A stretch of 64,000 nucleotides of DNA. Origin: Micromonospora halophytica (lineage in GTDB: Bacteria > Actinomycetota > Actinomycetes > Mycobacteriales > Micromonosporaceae). Position 1 is the first letter of the stretch, and each line of letters begins with the position of its first letter. The position numbers were made by a program, and so were the translations under genes. The stretch covers positions 186,001 to 250,000 of the forward strand of contig NZ_FMDN01000002.1 of the NCBI RefSeq assembly GCF_900090245.1, written 5' to 3'. This document shows, piece by piece, positions 10,059-19,632 of the stretch. The notes under the pieces were generated by a model. It was not told the DNA's origin and made no database searches. It saw only the letters and a program-made list of their open reading frames with translations.

Positions 10059-10302
10059 GTTCGCTCCCGTCCGGATCAGGAGCGGCGTCTACCCGGTGAG
10101 CATGTGCGCATGCGTCCCCCGACCGGCGAAATTTCCGGGCGTAACCGGCGGAGTACCTGCGGGTGTCGGCGATCACGAGAAACATGGTTAGCCTGAGAGA
10201 CCAGTGAGATTTCTGCGGCAGACGTGGCTCGGCGTCGCGAACCCAACGGCGGGTCCAGGTGCTCTTTACAGAGCTGCCGTTCCGGCGACGAGGAGGAGGC
10301 CC

Positions 10303-11358
10303 GTGACACAACAGACCTGGGACGAGGTGGGCGGCCTGCTGCCGCACGACGAGTTCCGCGCCGCCAGCGAAGCCATCGTGGCCAACATCGAGCAGGTCAT
10401 CGAAGGCAAGACCGCGACGGTGCGCCTCGCCCTGGCCGTCCTGCTCGCCGAGGGTCACCTGCTGATCGAGGACGTCCCCGGCGTCGGCAAGACGAAGCTG
10501 GCCAAGGCCCTGGCCCGCTCGATCGACTGCTCGGTGCGCCGGATCCAGTTCACCCCCGACCTGCTGCCCAGCGACGTCACCGGGGTCAGCGTCTACAACC
10601 AGGAGACGCACGACTTCGAGTTCCGCCCGGGCGCGGTCTTCGCCAACCTGGTCGTCGGCGACGAGATCAACCGGGCCTCGCCGAAGACCCAGTCCGCGCT
10701 GCTGGAGTGCATGGAGGAGCGGCAGGTCACCGTCGACGGGGTGACGTACCAGCTCCAGACTCCGTTCATGGTGATCGCCACCCAGAACCCGATCGAGATG
10801 GAGGGCACCTATCCCCTCCCCGAGGCGCAGCGCGACCGGTTCACCGCGCGAATCGCGATGGGTTACCCGGGCCCGGAGGCCGAGCTGGCCATGCTGGACG
10901 GCCACGGCGCCGCCGACCCGTTGCAGGAGCTGCGGCCGGTCTCCGACGCCGACACCGTCCGCCGGCTGATCGCCACGGTCCGCCAGGTGCACGTCGCCGA
11001 CGCCGTGAAGCAGTACGCCGTCGACCTGGTCACCGCCACCCGCGAGTCCCCCGAGCTGCGCCTCGGCGCGTCCCCGCGGTCCACCCTGCAACTGCTGCGC
11101 ACCGCCCGCGCGGTGGCCGCCCTGGAGGGGCGCGACTACGTCGTCCCGGACGACCTGCAGGCCCTCGCGGTGCCGGTGCTGGCGCACCGGATCATCCCGA
11201 CCGCCGACGCCCAGCTCGCCCGGCGCACCACCGACGCGATCGTCTCCGAGCTGGTGCACCGGCTGGCGCTGCCGCAGGACCGCAAGCGCACCCAGTACGA
11301 CGCGCCCCGTCCCGCCACCGGCAACGGTCGCCCGCCGTTCGAGCCGCGGAGGCCGTGA
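10303..11358 (+). CDS. MoxR-family AAA+ ATPase
   Basis: 351 residues. Walker A is EDVPGVGKTKLAKAL, Walker B VVGDEINRASPKTQSALLECMEE (abbreviated: VVGDEIN, then ECMEE), sensor 1 ATQNPIEMEGTYPLPEAQ. The GTG start at 10303 sits behind an excellent AGGAGGAGG, and upstream codons lack coding character. MoxR proteins act as chaperone-like ATPases, usually with a DUF58 partner and a transglutaminase-domain membrane protein. Both follow here with gaps of 1 and 16 nt. Confidence 0.94.
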   Translation: MTQQTWDEVGGLLPHDEFRAASEAIVANIEQVIEGKTATVRLALAVLLAEGHLLIEDVPGVGKTKLAKALARSIDCSVRRIQFTPDLLPSDVTGVSVYNQETHDFEFRPGAVFANLVVGDEINRASPKTQSALLECMEERQVTVDGVTYQLQTPFMVIATQNPIEMEGTYPLPEAQRDRFTARIAMGYPGPEAELAMLDGHGAADPLQELRPVSDADTVRRLIATVRQVHVADAVKQYAVDLVTATRESPELRLGASPRSTLQLLRTARAVAALEGRDYVVPDDLQALAVPVLAHRIIPTADAQLARRTTDAIVSELVHRLALPQDRKRTQYDAPRPATGNGRPPFEPRRP

Positions 11359-11359
11359 C

Positions 11360-12658
11360 GTGCGCGACGGGCTGCGCGGCCTGACCACCCGCGGCCGCTC
11401 GTTCCTGGCGGCCGCGGTCGCGGCGGCGGTCTCCGCCGGCATCCTCGGTGAGAAGGACCTGCTGCGGGTGGCGGTGCTGCTGGCCGCCCTGCCGCTGCTC
11501 GCCGCGCTCTACGTCGGGCGCAGTCGCTACAAGCTGGCCTGCAACCGGTCGCTGGAGCCGCACCGGGTGCCGGTCGGGGCCAGCTCCCGGGTCGTGCTGC
11601 GCCTGCAGAACATGTCCCGGCTGCCCACCGGCACCCTGCTGCTCGAGGACCGGCTGCCGTACGCGCTGGGCAGCCGGCCCCGGGTGGTGCTGGAACGGCT
11701 CGGCGCGCACCAGGCCAGCTCGGTGGCGTACACGGTCCGCGCCGACGTGCGCGGCCGGTACGAGGTGGGTCCGCTGGTGGTCCGGATGACCGACCCGTTC
11801 GGGCTCTGCGAGCTGACCCGGGCCTTCCCCAGCACCGACCACCTGACGGTGATCCCGCAGGTCACCCCACTGCCGACGGTCCGTCTGCCCGGCGAGTACG
11901 CCGGCAGCGGCGACAGCCGGGCCCGGTCGGTCGCGGTGCACGGTGAGGACGACGCGGCCACCCGGGAGTACCGGATGGGCGACGACCTGCGCCGGGTGCA
12001 CTGGAAGTCGACCGCGCGCACCGGTGAGCTGATGGTGCGGCGCGAGGAGCAGCCCTGGGAGAGCCGGGCCACCGTCGTGCTGGACACCCGCGCGTACGGC
12101 CACCGCGGCGACGGCCCGACGGCCAGCTTCGAGTGGGCGGTCACCGCCGCCGCGAGCATCGCCGTGCACCTGCGGCAGTCGGGCTACAAGTTGCGCCTGG
12201 TCACCGGCTCGGGGGTGGACGTCGACGCCACCGAGGCGGCCGGCGACGGCGTGCTCCTCGATCATCTGGCCGACGTCCGGCTCGACCAGCGCGGCGAGGT
12301 CGCGACCCTCGTGCAGCGGGTACGCCAGCGCGCCGACGGCGGCCTGATCATCGCGCTGCTCGGGTCACTGGGCCCCACCGAGGCGGAACTGCTGTCGGGC
12401 CTGCGCGGCAACGGTGCGACCTGCGTGGGCTTCCTGCTGGACAGCAGCACCTGGCTGAACCTGCCGGAGAAGGCCCGCGCCGAGTCCGAACGCGCCCACG
12501 GCGCCGCCGCGCTCGCCCTGTTGCAGGGCGGCTGGCGGGTGATCGGGGTCGACCACGGCGGCCGGCTGCCGGCGCTGTGGCCGCAGGCGGCCCGTGGTTC
12601 GCAGGGTTTCGCCCTGCGGGCGGCCATGGCCGAGACGGTCGCCGGCGTCGTCCGGTGA
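11360..12658 (+). CDS. DUF58 domain-containing protein
   Basis: 432 residues starting GTG. Two N-terminal hydrophobic segments (residues 10–50) are followed by the DUF58 core with YRMGDDLRRVHWKSTARTGELMVRREEQ (key part DDLRRVHWKSTAR), a von Willebrand A-like fold. It starts one base after moxR ends and shares its transcript. Role by analogy: partner of the MoxR ATPase in maturation or assembly of cell-envelope components. Confidence 0.92.
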   Translation: MRDGLRGLTTRGRSFLAAAVAAAVSAGILGEKDLLRVAVLLAALPLLAALYVGRSRYKLACNRSLEPHRVPVGASSRVVLRLQNMSRLPTGTLLLEDRLPYALGSRPRVVLERLGAHQASSVAYTVRADVRGRYEVGPLVVRMTDPFGLCELTRAFPSTDHLTVIPQVTPLPTVRLPGEYAGSGDSRARSVAVHGEDDAATREYRMGDDLRRVHWKSTARTGELMVRREEQPWESRATVVLDTRAYGHRGDGPTASFEWAVTAAASIAVHLRQSGYKLRLVTGSGVDVDATEAAGDGVLLDHLADVRLDQRGEVATLVQRVRQRADGGLIIALLGSLGPTEAELLSGLRGNGATCVGFLLDSSTWLNLPEKARAESERAHGAAALALLQGGWRVIGVDHGGRLPALWPQAARGSQGFALRAAMAETVAGVVR

Positions 12659-12674
12659 CAGGGAAGGTGAGATC

Positions 12675-15137
12675 GTGATCGCGTCCCGGAACCTCGGCTT
12701 CGTGGCCGCCGCGGCGACACTGCTCGCCGCGGCGCCGCTGTCGTCGATCTTCCAGCGGTGGACCTGGCTGGTCCAGGCCGCCATCGCGGTGGCCGTGGTG
12801 GCCGGCGTGGCCGCGCTGGCCCGGCTGCTGCGGGCTCCGCTCTGGGGGCAGGCGCTGGGCATGCTGGCCGGCCTGCTGCTGGCGTTGACCTGGCTCTTCC
12901 CCGGCGGCACCGAACTGGTCGCGTTCATCCCCACCCCGGCCACCCTGGCCCATTTCGGCGAGCTGATGCAGGGTTCGGCGCAGGACATGCGGTCGTACGG
13001 CGTGAAGGTGCCGGACACCACCCCGCTGCTGTTCATCACCGTGCTCGGGGTGGGCGCCGTGGCCATGCTGGTCGACCTGCTGGCGGTGGGGCTGCGGCGT
13101 CCGGCGCTGGCCGGCCTGCCGATGCTGGCGATCTACTCGGTGCCGGTCGCGGTCTACGTGGACAGCGTGCCGGCGCTGCCGTTCGTCGTCGGCGCCTGCG
13201 GTTACCTCTGGCTGCTGGTCACCGACAACGTGGAGCGGGTACGCCGGTTCGGTCGCCGGTTCACCGGCGAGGGGCGCGACGTCGACGTCTGGGAGGCGTC
13301 TCCGCTGGCCGCCGCCGGTCGCCGGCTGGCGGTGGTGGGTGTGGCGCTGGCCGTGGCCGTGCCGCTGGCCGTGCCGGGGATGACCGGCGGGCTGCTCGAC
13401 CAGTTCAACTCCGTCGGCGACGGCACCGGCAACGGGCGGCCCGGGCAGGGCGGCAGCCCCGGCCGGATCGACCTCTTCGCGGCGCTCAGCGGCCAGCTCA
13501 ACCAGTCCGAGGTGGCCGAGATGGTCAAGGTCACCACCACCGAGTCCAGCCCGTTCTATCTGCGTTTCGGGGTCGCCGACGAGCTGCGTCCGGACGGCTT
13601 CCGGGTGCGTCCACCCAACGGCAGGCGGGTCGACCGGGACCTGCCCGGGGTGCCCGCGCGGCAGGGCGTGGCACAACAACGCCACCGGGCGACCGTGGAG
13701 GTCAGCCGTAACCTGACCATGCCGCTGGTGCCCGTCTACTCCGACCCGGTCGACGTCGACGGCCTCAGCGGCAACTGGCTCTACGACCAGAACCTCGGCG
13801 TCGTCTTCTCCAACCGGGACAACTCCCGGGGCAAGCGCTACTCCTTCGAGTACGTCCGGTCGACGTTCAGTCCCGCCGCGCTGCGCCGGGCGCCCTCCCT
13901 GCCGGCCGAGCACCCGATCGCCGTCCAGCAGACCCGCCGGCCTGCGGTACAGCAGGTGGACCTGCTGGTCTCCCGGCTGATCGAGGGCAAACGCACCGAC
14001 TACGACAAGGTGCGGGCGATCTACGACTACTTCTCCCGGGACAACGGCTTCAGCTACTCGCTGAGCACCAAGGGCGGCACCAGCGGCCAGGAGATCGTCG
14101 ACTTCCTCACCAACAAGGTCGGCTTCTGCCAGCAGTACGCGGCGGCGATGGCCTGGCTGGTGCGGTCCGCCGGCATCCCGGCCCGGGTGGCGTTCGGGTT
14201 CACCAACGGCACCGGTGCCGGGGACGACACCTGGGTGCTTACCAACCGCAACCTGCACGCCTGGACGGAGGTCTACTTCGACCAGATGGGCTGGGTGCCG
14301 TTCGACCCCACCCCGGCGTACGCCGTGCAGGGCGCGAACCGCTCGGCCTGGGCCCCGGACAGCGACGCCCCGGACCCGGAGCCGTCGGGCACCTCCGCGC
14401 CGGGGGCCACTCCGGACGACCCGGGCGGCTCCGCCGGGCCGGACCGGCCGGACGCCGCCGACCGGGAGGTCGACGAGGGCTTCGACCCGGTCACCGGCGC
14501 ACCGGTGCGGCGTACGCCCACCTGGCCGTGGTGGACGGCCGGCGGGGTGCTGGCGCTGCTCGCTCTGCTCTCCGTGCCGGCGCTGCGCCGGGTGACGCTG
14601 CGCCGCCGACGGCACGCGCAGCCCGCCCCGGCGGCGGTGGCGGCCGGCTCCGGCGACGCCGCTCCGGAGGCGACCGGCATCGTCGTGCTCGGCGCGGACC
14701 GCGACCGGGCCCGGGCGGACGCCCACACGGCGTGGGACGAACTGCTGGACACCCTGGTCGACTACCGGGTCCGCGTCGACCGGACGGAGACGCCCCGGGC
14801 GACCGCGGAGCGCCTGGTCCGCGACGCCCTGTCCGACGACGCGACCTCGACGGCGGCGGTACGGCTGCTCGGCCGCGCGGAGGAGCGGGCGCGCTACGCC
14901 CGCGACCCGCTCACCGGCGAGCCGCTGCACCCGGCCCTGCGCTCGGTACGCGGTGCGCTCGCCGCCCGGTCCGACCGGCGTACCCGGCTGCTGGCCGCCC
15001 TGCTCCCGCCGTCGGTGCTGCTGCGCTGGCGGCTGGCCGTCGCGGAGCGGTCCTCGTGGCTGGTGGCGACGGGCGGGCAGGCACGGTACCGGCTGGCCCG
15101 GTGGAGCCCACGCCGCCTGCTGGCCCGCCGCGTCTGA
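12675..15137 (+). CDS. Transglutaminase-domain membrane protein (DUF3488/DUF4129 type)
   Basis: 820 residues. An N-terminal block of about six transmembrane helices is followed by a periplasmic transglutaminase-like domain with Cys485 ([20 protein letters not shown]), His528 (NLHAWTEV) and Asp544 (PFDPTP) as the expected triad. Then come an acidic/Pro linker, one more helix ([17 protein letters not shown]) and a cytoplasmic C-terminal domain. GTG 12675 was chosen because it follows GGGAAGG and the translation before it is unlike the family. Third gene of the moxR operon, and a palindrome lies 24 nt after its stop. Confidence 0.92.
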   Translation: MIASRNLGFVAAAATLLAAAPLSSIFQRWTWLVQAAIAVAVVAGVAALARLLRAPLWGQALGMLAGLLLALTWLFPGGTELVAFIPTPATLAHFGELMQGSAQDMRSYGVKVPDTTPLLFITVLGVGAVAMLVDLLAVGLRRPALAGLPMLAIYSVPVAVYVDSVPALPFVVGACGYLWLLVTDNVERVRRFGRRFTGEGRDVDVWEASPLAAAGRRLAVVGVALAVAVPLAVPGMTGGLLDQFNSVGDGTGNGRPGQGGSPGRIDLFAALSGQLNQSEVAEMVKVTTTESSPFYLRFGVADELRPDGFRVRPPNGRRVDRDLPGVPARQGVAQQRHRATVEVSRNLTMPLVPVYSDPVDVDGLSGNWLYDQNLGVVFSNRDNSRGKRYSFEYVRSTFSPAALRRAPSLPAEHPIAVQQTRRPAVQQVDLLVSRLIEGKRTDYDKVRAIYDYFSRDNGFSYSLSTKGGTSGQEIVDFLTNKVGFCQQYAAAMAWLVRSAGIPARVAFGFTNGTGAGDDTWVLTNRNLHAWTEVYFDQMGWVPFDPTPAYAVQGANRSAWAPDSDAPDPEPSGTSAPGATPDDPGGSAGPDRPDAADREVDEGFDPVTGAPVRRTPTWPWWTAGGVLALLALLSVPALRRVTLRRRRHAQPAPAAVAAGSGDAAPEATGIVVLGADRDRARADAHTAWDELLDTLVDYRVRVDRTETPRATAERLVRDALSDDATSTAAVRLLGRAEERARYARDPLTGEPLHPALRSVRGALAARSDRRTRLLAALLPPSVLLRWRLAVAERSSWLVATGGQARYRLARWSPRRLLARRV

Positions 15138-15160
15138 CCCGCCCGCCCAGATCGCGCTGT

Positions 15161-15210
15161 TTCCCGGATGTAGTGGTGTCCCCGTCTCGCGACACCCCTA
15201 CATCCGGGAA
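15161..15210. repeat. Large intergenic inverted repeat (20-bp arms, 10-nt loop)
   Basis: Left arm 15161–15180 and right arm 15191–15210 pair over 20 bp with one mismatch. The arms begin TTCCCGGATGTAG. It lies between the convergent transglutaminase and DUF3040 genes and could terminate the moxR operon. It has no U-run, as is common in actinomycetes. Confidence 0.85.
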
Positions 15211-15247
15211 GTTGCGCCGCCCACCGTGCCGTGCCCCTGCCCCGGTC

Positions 15248-15292
15248 GGGGCGGGGTCGGGGGTTGGGGGTTTGGGGTTGGGGCGGGGGGGG
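15248..15292 (+). other. G-run array, potential G-quadruplex
   Basis: Seven runs of four or more G separated by one to three bases on the plus strand, within a non-coding gap. Four of the runs would suffice for an intramolecular quadruplex with short loops. No gene is seen in the surrounding 15138–15504 apart from this array and the two hairpins. Confidence 0.7.
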
Positions 15293-15424
15293 TGACGTGG
15301 GCGTGAGAGGTCGTTCACCACGGGAAGAGCCGGGCGTGGTGTTCTCGGCGAGGCTCGCCTCGTCGCGGGCGATCCTCGGCCGGGCAGACCAGGCCCGCCG
15401 GATCGGGTCGCGGACATGGTGGTG

Positions 15425-15463
15425 CGACGGTAGTGGCCGGATCAGGTCCGGCACCTACCGTCG
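15425..15463 (-). terminator. Hairpin downstream of the DUF3040 gene
   Basis: Arms 15425–15441 and 15447–15463 (CGACGGTAG...CTACCGTCG at the outside) pair over 17 nt with two mismatches around a 5-nt loop. It lies 42 nt past the DUF3040 stop. Candidate factor-independent terminator for the minus-strand message. Confidence 0.6.
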
Positions 15464-15504
15464 TCGTGACGACGCCGGCCCGCCTCAACGACGGGCGACG
15501 ACCT

Positions 15505-15900
15505 TCAGCGATGTCCCTCCGGGCGCTGACGCCACCGGTCCTCCATGCGGTCCAGCAGCGACGGCCGTCGACCCGCGCGCCCGCGTGGACGACGGCGACT
15601 GGTGGTGCCCCCGACCACGTGCAGGTCGGGTGACTGCGCCCTGCGTTGCGACTGCACCGCGTAGCCCAAAGCGGCCAGCATGACGACGAAGCCCGCCACT
15701 GCCAGTGGCGGAGTCTTGATCACCGCGCCGTAGACCAACAGGGCCAAGCCGACGACGACCACGCCGGCAGCGACGAGCAGGCGACGCCGCGCGTAAAAGC
15801 GCGGATCGCTGGCGCGCACGGCCGAGGCGAATTTGGGGTCCTCGGCAAGCGACCGCTCGATCTGCTCGAACAGCCGCTGCTCGTGCTCCGAGAGCGGCAC
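15505..15900 (-). CDS. DUF3040 domain-containing membrane protein
   Basis: 131 residues. It begins PLSEHEQRLFEQIERSL, the diagnostic start of actinobacterial DUF3040 proteins, then DPKFASAVR and two transmembrane helices (LLVAAGVVVVGLALLVYGAV and LAVAGFVVMLAALGYAV), then an Arg-rich cytoplasmic tail. GTG 15900 follows GGGGAGGAG. The family is a small inner-membrane protein of unknown function, often found near dinB, mraZ or division genes. Here it is directly downstream of the polymerase IV gene. Confidence 0.92.
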   Translation of the reverse strand: MPLSEHEQRLFEQIERSLAEDPKFASAVRASDPRFYARRRLLVAAGVVVVGLALLVYGAVIKTPPLAVAGFVVMLAALGYAVQSQRRAQSPDLHVVGGTTSRRRPRGRAGRRPSLLDRMEDRWRQRPEGHR

Positions 15901-16015
15901 GGCACTCCTCCCCGGTCACGTTGGTCGGCCCGGTCGGGCCGACAGACCGTGGCAGCCAACCGGCTGCTTACCGACAAGTCTACGAGGGGGGTCGCGCGTC
16001 GGAAAGCGGGACGAC

Positions 16016-17305
16016 CTACGGCCGGGTCGGATTTTCCCGCCGACGGGGTTCACCCTTGCCGAGCAGACTGGCCGGACCTATGACGGACCGCCCGAATCGG
16101 GCAGCGGCGGCGTCCGCGGCGGCTTCCGCCTCCCGCCAGCCGCGCTCGGGGGCGCCGAGGGTCAACTGCCGGGCTGCGCCGCTCGCACCCGCGAGCCCTT
16201 CGACGCGTACGCCGACCAGCCGGATGCGCTCACCCGGGTCGAGAACGGTGTAGAGCGCCCAGGCGGTGTCGAACACCTCCCGGGCCACGTCGGTCGGGCC
16301 ACCGAGGGTCCGGGACCGATTGACCGTGCGGAAGTCGGCGAGCCGTACCTTGATCGACACCGTCCGCCCGACCTGCCCGGCTCGGCGCAGCCGGGCGCCC
16401 ACCTTCTCGCTGAGGGCGAGCAGCGCCCGGCGGATCTCCAGCGGGTCGTCCACGTCCGCGTCGAAGGTCACCTCGGCGCCGATCGACTTCTCCACGTGCT
16501 CCGGGCTCACCGCGCGCGGGTCACGGCCCCGGGCCAACTCGTGCAGGTGGGTCGCGGACGCCTCGCCGAGCGCCCGGCGGAGCATGCCGTACGGCGCCTC
16601 GGCGAGGTCACCGATGGTGGACAGGCCAAGCCGGCGCAGCGTCTCGGCGGAGCGCTCCCCCACCCCCCAGAGCGCAGCCACCGGCAGCGGGTGCAGGAAC
16701 TCCAACACCCGGTCGGCGGGGACCACGAGCAGCCCGTCCGGTTTGGCCCGGGTGGAGCCGAGCTTGGCCACGAACTTGCTCGGCGCCACCCCGACCGAGC
16801 AGGTCAACCGCTGCTCCTCGGCGACCCGCCGGCGGATCAGCCGGGCGATCTCGGCCGGCCGGCCGAACAGTCGCCGGGCCCCGGCCACGTCGAGGAACGC
16901 CTCGTCGAGGGAGAGCGGCTCGACCAGCGGGGTGACGTCGCGGAAGATCTGCATCACCGCCCGCGAGGCGGCCGAGTACCGGCTGGAGTCGGGTGGGAGG
17001 TAGACCGCGTCGGGGCAGAGCGCGCGGGCCCGCATGGTGGGCATGGCGCTGCGTACGCCGTACCGCCGGGCCTCGTAGCTGGCGGAGCTGACCACGCCGC
17101 GCGGCCCGGTGCCGGCGACCACGACGGGCCGGCCGCGCAGCTCCGGGCGGTGGCGCACCTCGACGGAGGCGAAGAAGGCGTCCATGTCGACGTGCAGGAT
17201 CGGGCAGCCCGAGTCGTCGGCGCCCGGCCCGAAGCGCGGATCACCGCCACCCTCCGACCCGGGGCGCGGGTCGTGACCGCGCGCGAACGACTGGCTCCGA
17301 CCCAT
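16016..17305 (-). CDS. dinB: DNA polymerase IV (Y-family, DinB)
   Basis: 429 residues. The catalytic Y-family motifs are present: HVDMDAFFASVEVRHRPEL with the metal-binding Asp and steric residues, YEARRYGVRSAMP, and SLDEAFLDVAGA with the second acidic pair, followed by helix-hairpin-helix and little-finger regions. It copies past lesions without proofreading. The first ~30 residues are Gly/Asp/Arg-rich and not family-like, so the true start may be later. I saw no LexA-type site just upstream. It is co-directional with the damage-response genes further upstream. Confidence 0.94.
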   Translation of the reverse strand: MGRSQSFARGHDPRPGSEGGGDPRFGPGADDSGCPILHVDMDAFFASVEVRHRPELRGRPVVVAGTGPRGVVSSASYEARRYGVRSAMPTMRARALCPDAVYLPPDSSRYSAASRAVMQIFRDVTPLVEPLSLDEAFLDVAGARRLFGRPAEIARLIRRRVAEEQRLTCSVGVAPSKFVAKLGSTRAKPDGLLVVPADRVLEFLHPLPVAALWGVGERSAETLRRLGLSTIGDLAEAPYGMLRRALGEASATHLHELARGRDPRAVSPEHVEKSIGAEVTFDADVDDPLEIRRALLALSEKVGARLRRAGQVGRTVSIKVRLADFRTVNRSRTLGGPTDVAREVFDTAWALYTVLDPGERIRLVGVRVEGLAGASGAARQLTLGAPERGWREAEAAADAAAARFGRSVIGPASLLGKGEPRRRENPTRP

Positions 17306-17343
17306 CCCCGCAGGCTAGCCCGCCGGTGTGACAGCCCGGTCGG

Positions 17344-18555
17344 TCAGCCCCGCACGACCAGCAGCGGAATGGTCATCTCGGCCGCGGTGTCCGCCCCGTG
17401 GTACGCCACCAGCCGGGACACCGCCGGCGGCTCGGAGCGGCTGGCCAGCACCGCGTACGTGCCGTGGCAGGTGACCACCACGTCACCGATGCGCCCCAGG
17501 TGCTCCTCCGGCACCGGGCCGAACCGGCCGGTGGCCACCGCCTCCGCGCGGGTCTGCACCCGGGCGGCCGGGCCGAGCACCGCCGACCAGGCGGCCACCA
17601 CGTCGTCGGTCGCGCCCGGCGCGACGTGCAGGTAGCGCACCCGCGGCTCGCCGGCGATCACCCGGACACCGGCGCGCAGCCGGGGGTCGGTGTCCAGGTC
17701 GAAGCGGTGCGCGGCGGGCACGTCGAGCTGGCCGTGGTCGGCGGTGACCAGCAGCGCGGCGTCCGGCGGGAGACCGTCGACGAGGCGGGCGAGCAGCGCG
17801 TCCACCCCGGCGGCGGCGAGCCGCCAGGGCGCGGAGTCGACCCCGCTGAGGTGGCCGTGCCGGTCCAGGTCGGGGTGGTAGCCGGAGACCAGGGTCGGAC
17901 CGTCACCGGCGGCGAGCGCGGCGAGCATCGTGCCGGCCAGCGCGTCCACGCCGGCCGCGCCCCGGTAGTCGCCGCCCCGGTTGGCGGCCAGGGTCAGCCC
18001 GCTGCCGGCGTACTCGGGGCGGCTGACCACGGTCACCGCCACACCCGCCGCCCGGGCCCGCTCCCACTGGGTACGCACCGGCTGCCAGTGCAGCGGCTCC
18101 GGGTCGCCGGCCCACTCGATGTGGTTGAGCACCCGGTCGGTGCCGGGCACCCGGACGGTGAAGCCGAGCACCCCGTGCGCCCCGGACGGCACGCCCGCGC
18201 CGAGGCTCACCAGGCTGGTCGGGGTGGTGGACGGGAACCCGGCGGTCAGCGGCCGGCCGGCGGTGGCGGTGAGCCCGGCCAGGGTCGGCGCGTACGGCGC
18301 GGCGGTGGGGATCTGGTACCAGCCGAGGCCGTCGACGAGCAGCACCGCGATCCGGCGTACCCCGGCCAGGCGGGGCGTCAGGCCGAGCAGGTCGACCGCG
18401 CCAGGCACCCCGAGCACGGCCAGCGCGCTGGGCACCACGTCGACCAGGCTGCCCCCGCCGTACCGCGGCGGCACGATCTCCAGCGGCCCGACGTGGCCGA
18501 GCGGCGGGCCGACGGCGTCGTCCGGCCCGTCCGGCGGTCGTCGCGGCCCGGTCAC
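17344..18555 (-). CDS. Alkaline-phosphatase-superfamily hydrolase (nucleotide pyrophosphatase/phosphodiesterase type)
   Basis: 403 residues. The metal-binding motifs of the superfamily are seen: VLLVDGLGWYQ near residue 72, FPSTTPTSLVSLGAG with the nucleophilic Thr, YHPDLDRHGHLSG and VTADHGQLDVP. No signal peptide, so it is probably cytoplasmic. GTG 18555 overlaps the methyltransferase stop by 4 nt, indicating translational coupling. The substrate cannot be told from sequence. Confidence 0.87.
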   Translation of the reverse strand: MTGPRRPPDGPDDAVGPPLGHVGPLEIVPPRYGGGSLVDVVPSALAVLGVPGAVDLLGLTPRLAGVRRIAVLLVDGLGWYQIPTAAPYAPTLAGLTATAGRPLTAGFPSTTPTSLVSLGAGVPSGAHGVLGFTVRVPGTDRVLNHIEWAGDPEPLHWQPVRTQWERARAAGVAVTVVSRPEYAGSGLTLAANRGGDYRGAAGVDALAGTMLAALAAGDGPTLVSGYHPDLDRHGHLSGVDSAPWRLAAAGVDALLARLVDGLPPDAALLVTADHGQLDVPAAHRFDLDTDPRLRAGVRVIAGEPRVRYLHVAPGATDDVVAAWSAVLGPAARVQTRAEAVATGRFGPVPEEHLGRIGDVVVTCHGTYAVLASRSEPPAVSRLVAYHGADTAAEMTIPLLVVRG

Positions 18556-19325
18556 GCCGGGCGGCGGGCGAAGAGGTGCAGCTGGGCGGCGAGATCCCGG
18601 TACGGCGACCGGGCCGCCAGGGCGCGTTCCAGCTCGACCAGGGCGGCCGGCTGGCCGTCGGCCACCGCGGCGGGGAGCAGGTCGGCCAGGACGCGCACCC
18701 CGTGGATCTCCTCCACGGTGAGCCCGGCTGCGGCGAGCAGCGCGGTGGCGCTGTCGGCGTCGAAGCGCCGGCGCAGGGTGTCGCGTGCTCCGGCGGAGCC
18801 GTCCGGGGCGGCGGCGAGCGTGGCGGCGACGTCCAGGTGCCCGTTCATCGCCCGGGTCAGCACGGCGGCGGCCCGTCCGGCGACCAGCACGCTGGCCGCG
18901 CCGGCCGGGCGCAGCGCGGCGGCGAGGGCGGTGGCCACCGGCGCCGGGTCGTCGACCACTTCCAGCACGGAGTGGCAGAGCACCAGGTCGACGCCGGCCG
19001 GCTCGACCAGCCCGGCCAGCGCGTCGCCGTCGCCCTGCACCGCGCGTACCCGGTCGGCGACCCCGGCCTCGGCGGCCCGGCGGGTCAGCGCGGCGAGCGC
19101 GTCGGGGCTGGCGTCGACCACGGTGACCCGGTGTCCGGCCTGGGCGAGCGGGACGGCGAAGCCGCCCGTCCCGCCGCCGACGTCGAGCACGGTGAGCTGG
19201 TCACCGGCGCGTCGGTCCAGCTCGGCGGCGAGGACCGACCAGATGACAGCGGTACGGGGGGTCAGCGGCGGTTCGGTGAACCGGGTGGTCTGCTCCACCC
19301 GGTCGAGCCTAGTCACCCGCACCAC
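18552..19325 (-). CDS. Class I SAM-dependent methyltransferase
   Basis: 257 residues with the Rossmann SAM motif VLDVGGGTGGFAVPLAQAGHRVTVVDASP (motif I core VLDVGGGTGG), then AVQGDGDAL (motif II) and DLVLCHSVLEVV (motif III). It is related to small-molecule or tRNA-type methyltransferases such as CmoA/SmtA-like enzymes, but the substrate is unknown. Several in-frame GTG codons occur at the start (19325, 19322, 19316). None has a strong ribosome-binding site and the exact start is uncertain by up to eight residues. Confidence 0.85.
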   Translation of the reverse strand: MVRVTRLDRVEQTTRFTEPPLTPRTAVIWSVLAAELDRRAGDQLTVLDVGGGTGGFAVPLAQAGHRVTVVDASPDALAALTRRAAEAGVADRVRAVQGDGDALAGLVEPAGVDLVLCHSVLEVVDDPAPVATALAAALRPAGAASVLVAGRAAAVLTRAMNGHLDVAATLAAAPDGSAGARDTLRRRFDADSATALLAAAGLTVEEIHGVRVLADLLPAAVADGQPAALVELERALAARSPYRDLAAQLHLFARRPA

Positions 19326-19358
19326 CCGACCCCCCGCAGGCGGTGGTGGGTCGGGCCG

Positions 19359-19538
19359 TCAGGACTCCCCGCCGGCGGCGGGGTCCTCCTCCGCCCGGGA
19401 ACGCTGGGCGTTGGCCACCGGCCCGTCGGTCACCTGGTACTCGCGGGGCTCCGCGTCCTGCTCCGGCGACCAGCCGGCGGCCAGCCGGGTGCGCCGGACG
19501 TTCGCCACACCACCGGTGTACGTGCTGTTGAAGGTCAT
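19359..19538 (-). CDS. 59-residue hypothetical protein
   Basis: Short frame (MTFNSTYTGG ... AAGGES) with a strong GGGGGTG ribosome-binding site 6 nt before ATG 19538, and almost every third base G or C. Hydrophilic, rich in Arg, Glu and Pro, no membrane segment or motif I recognise. Lies 33 nt upstream of the methyltransferase and 94 nt downstream of dnaE2 on the same strand. The start, Shine–Dalgarno sequence and codon use support a real gene. Function unknown. Confidence 0.68.
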   Translation of the reverse strand: MTFNSTYTGGVANVRRTRLAAGWSPEQDAEPREYQVTDGPVANAQRSRAEEDPAAGGES

Positions 19539-19632
19539 GGTCCACCCCCTTGCCGAGCGGGCCGCTCTGCCCGCGCGTGTGCGGAAGTCTCCCTCGTCCG
19601 GGCCCCGGAAACCGTAATGTGGATCACTCCGC

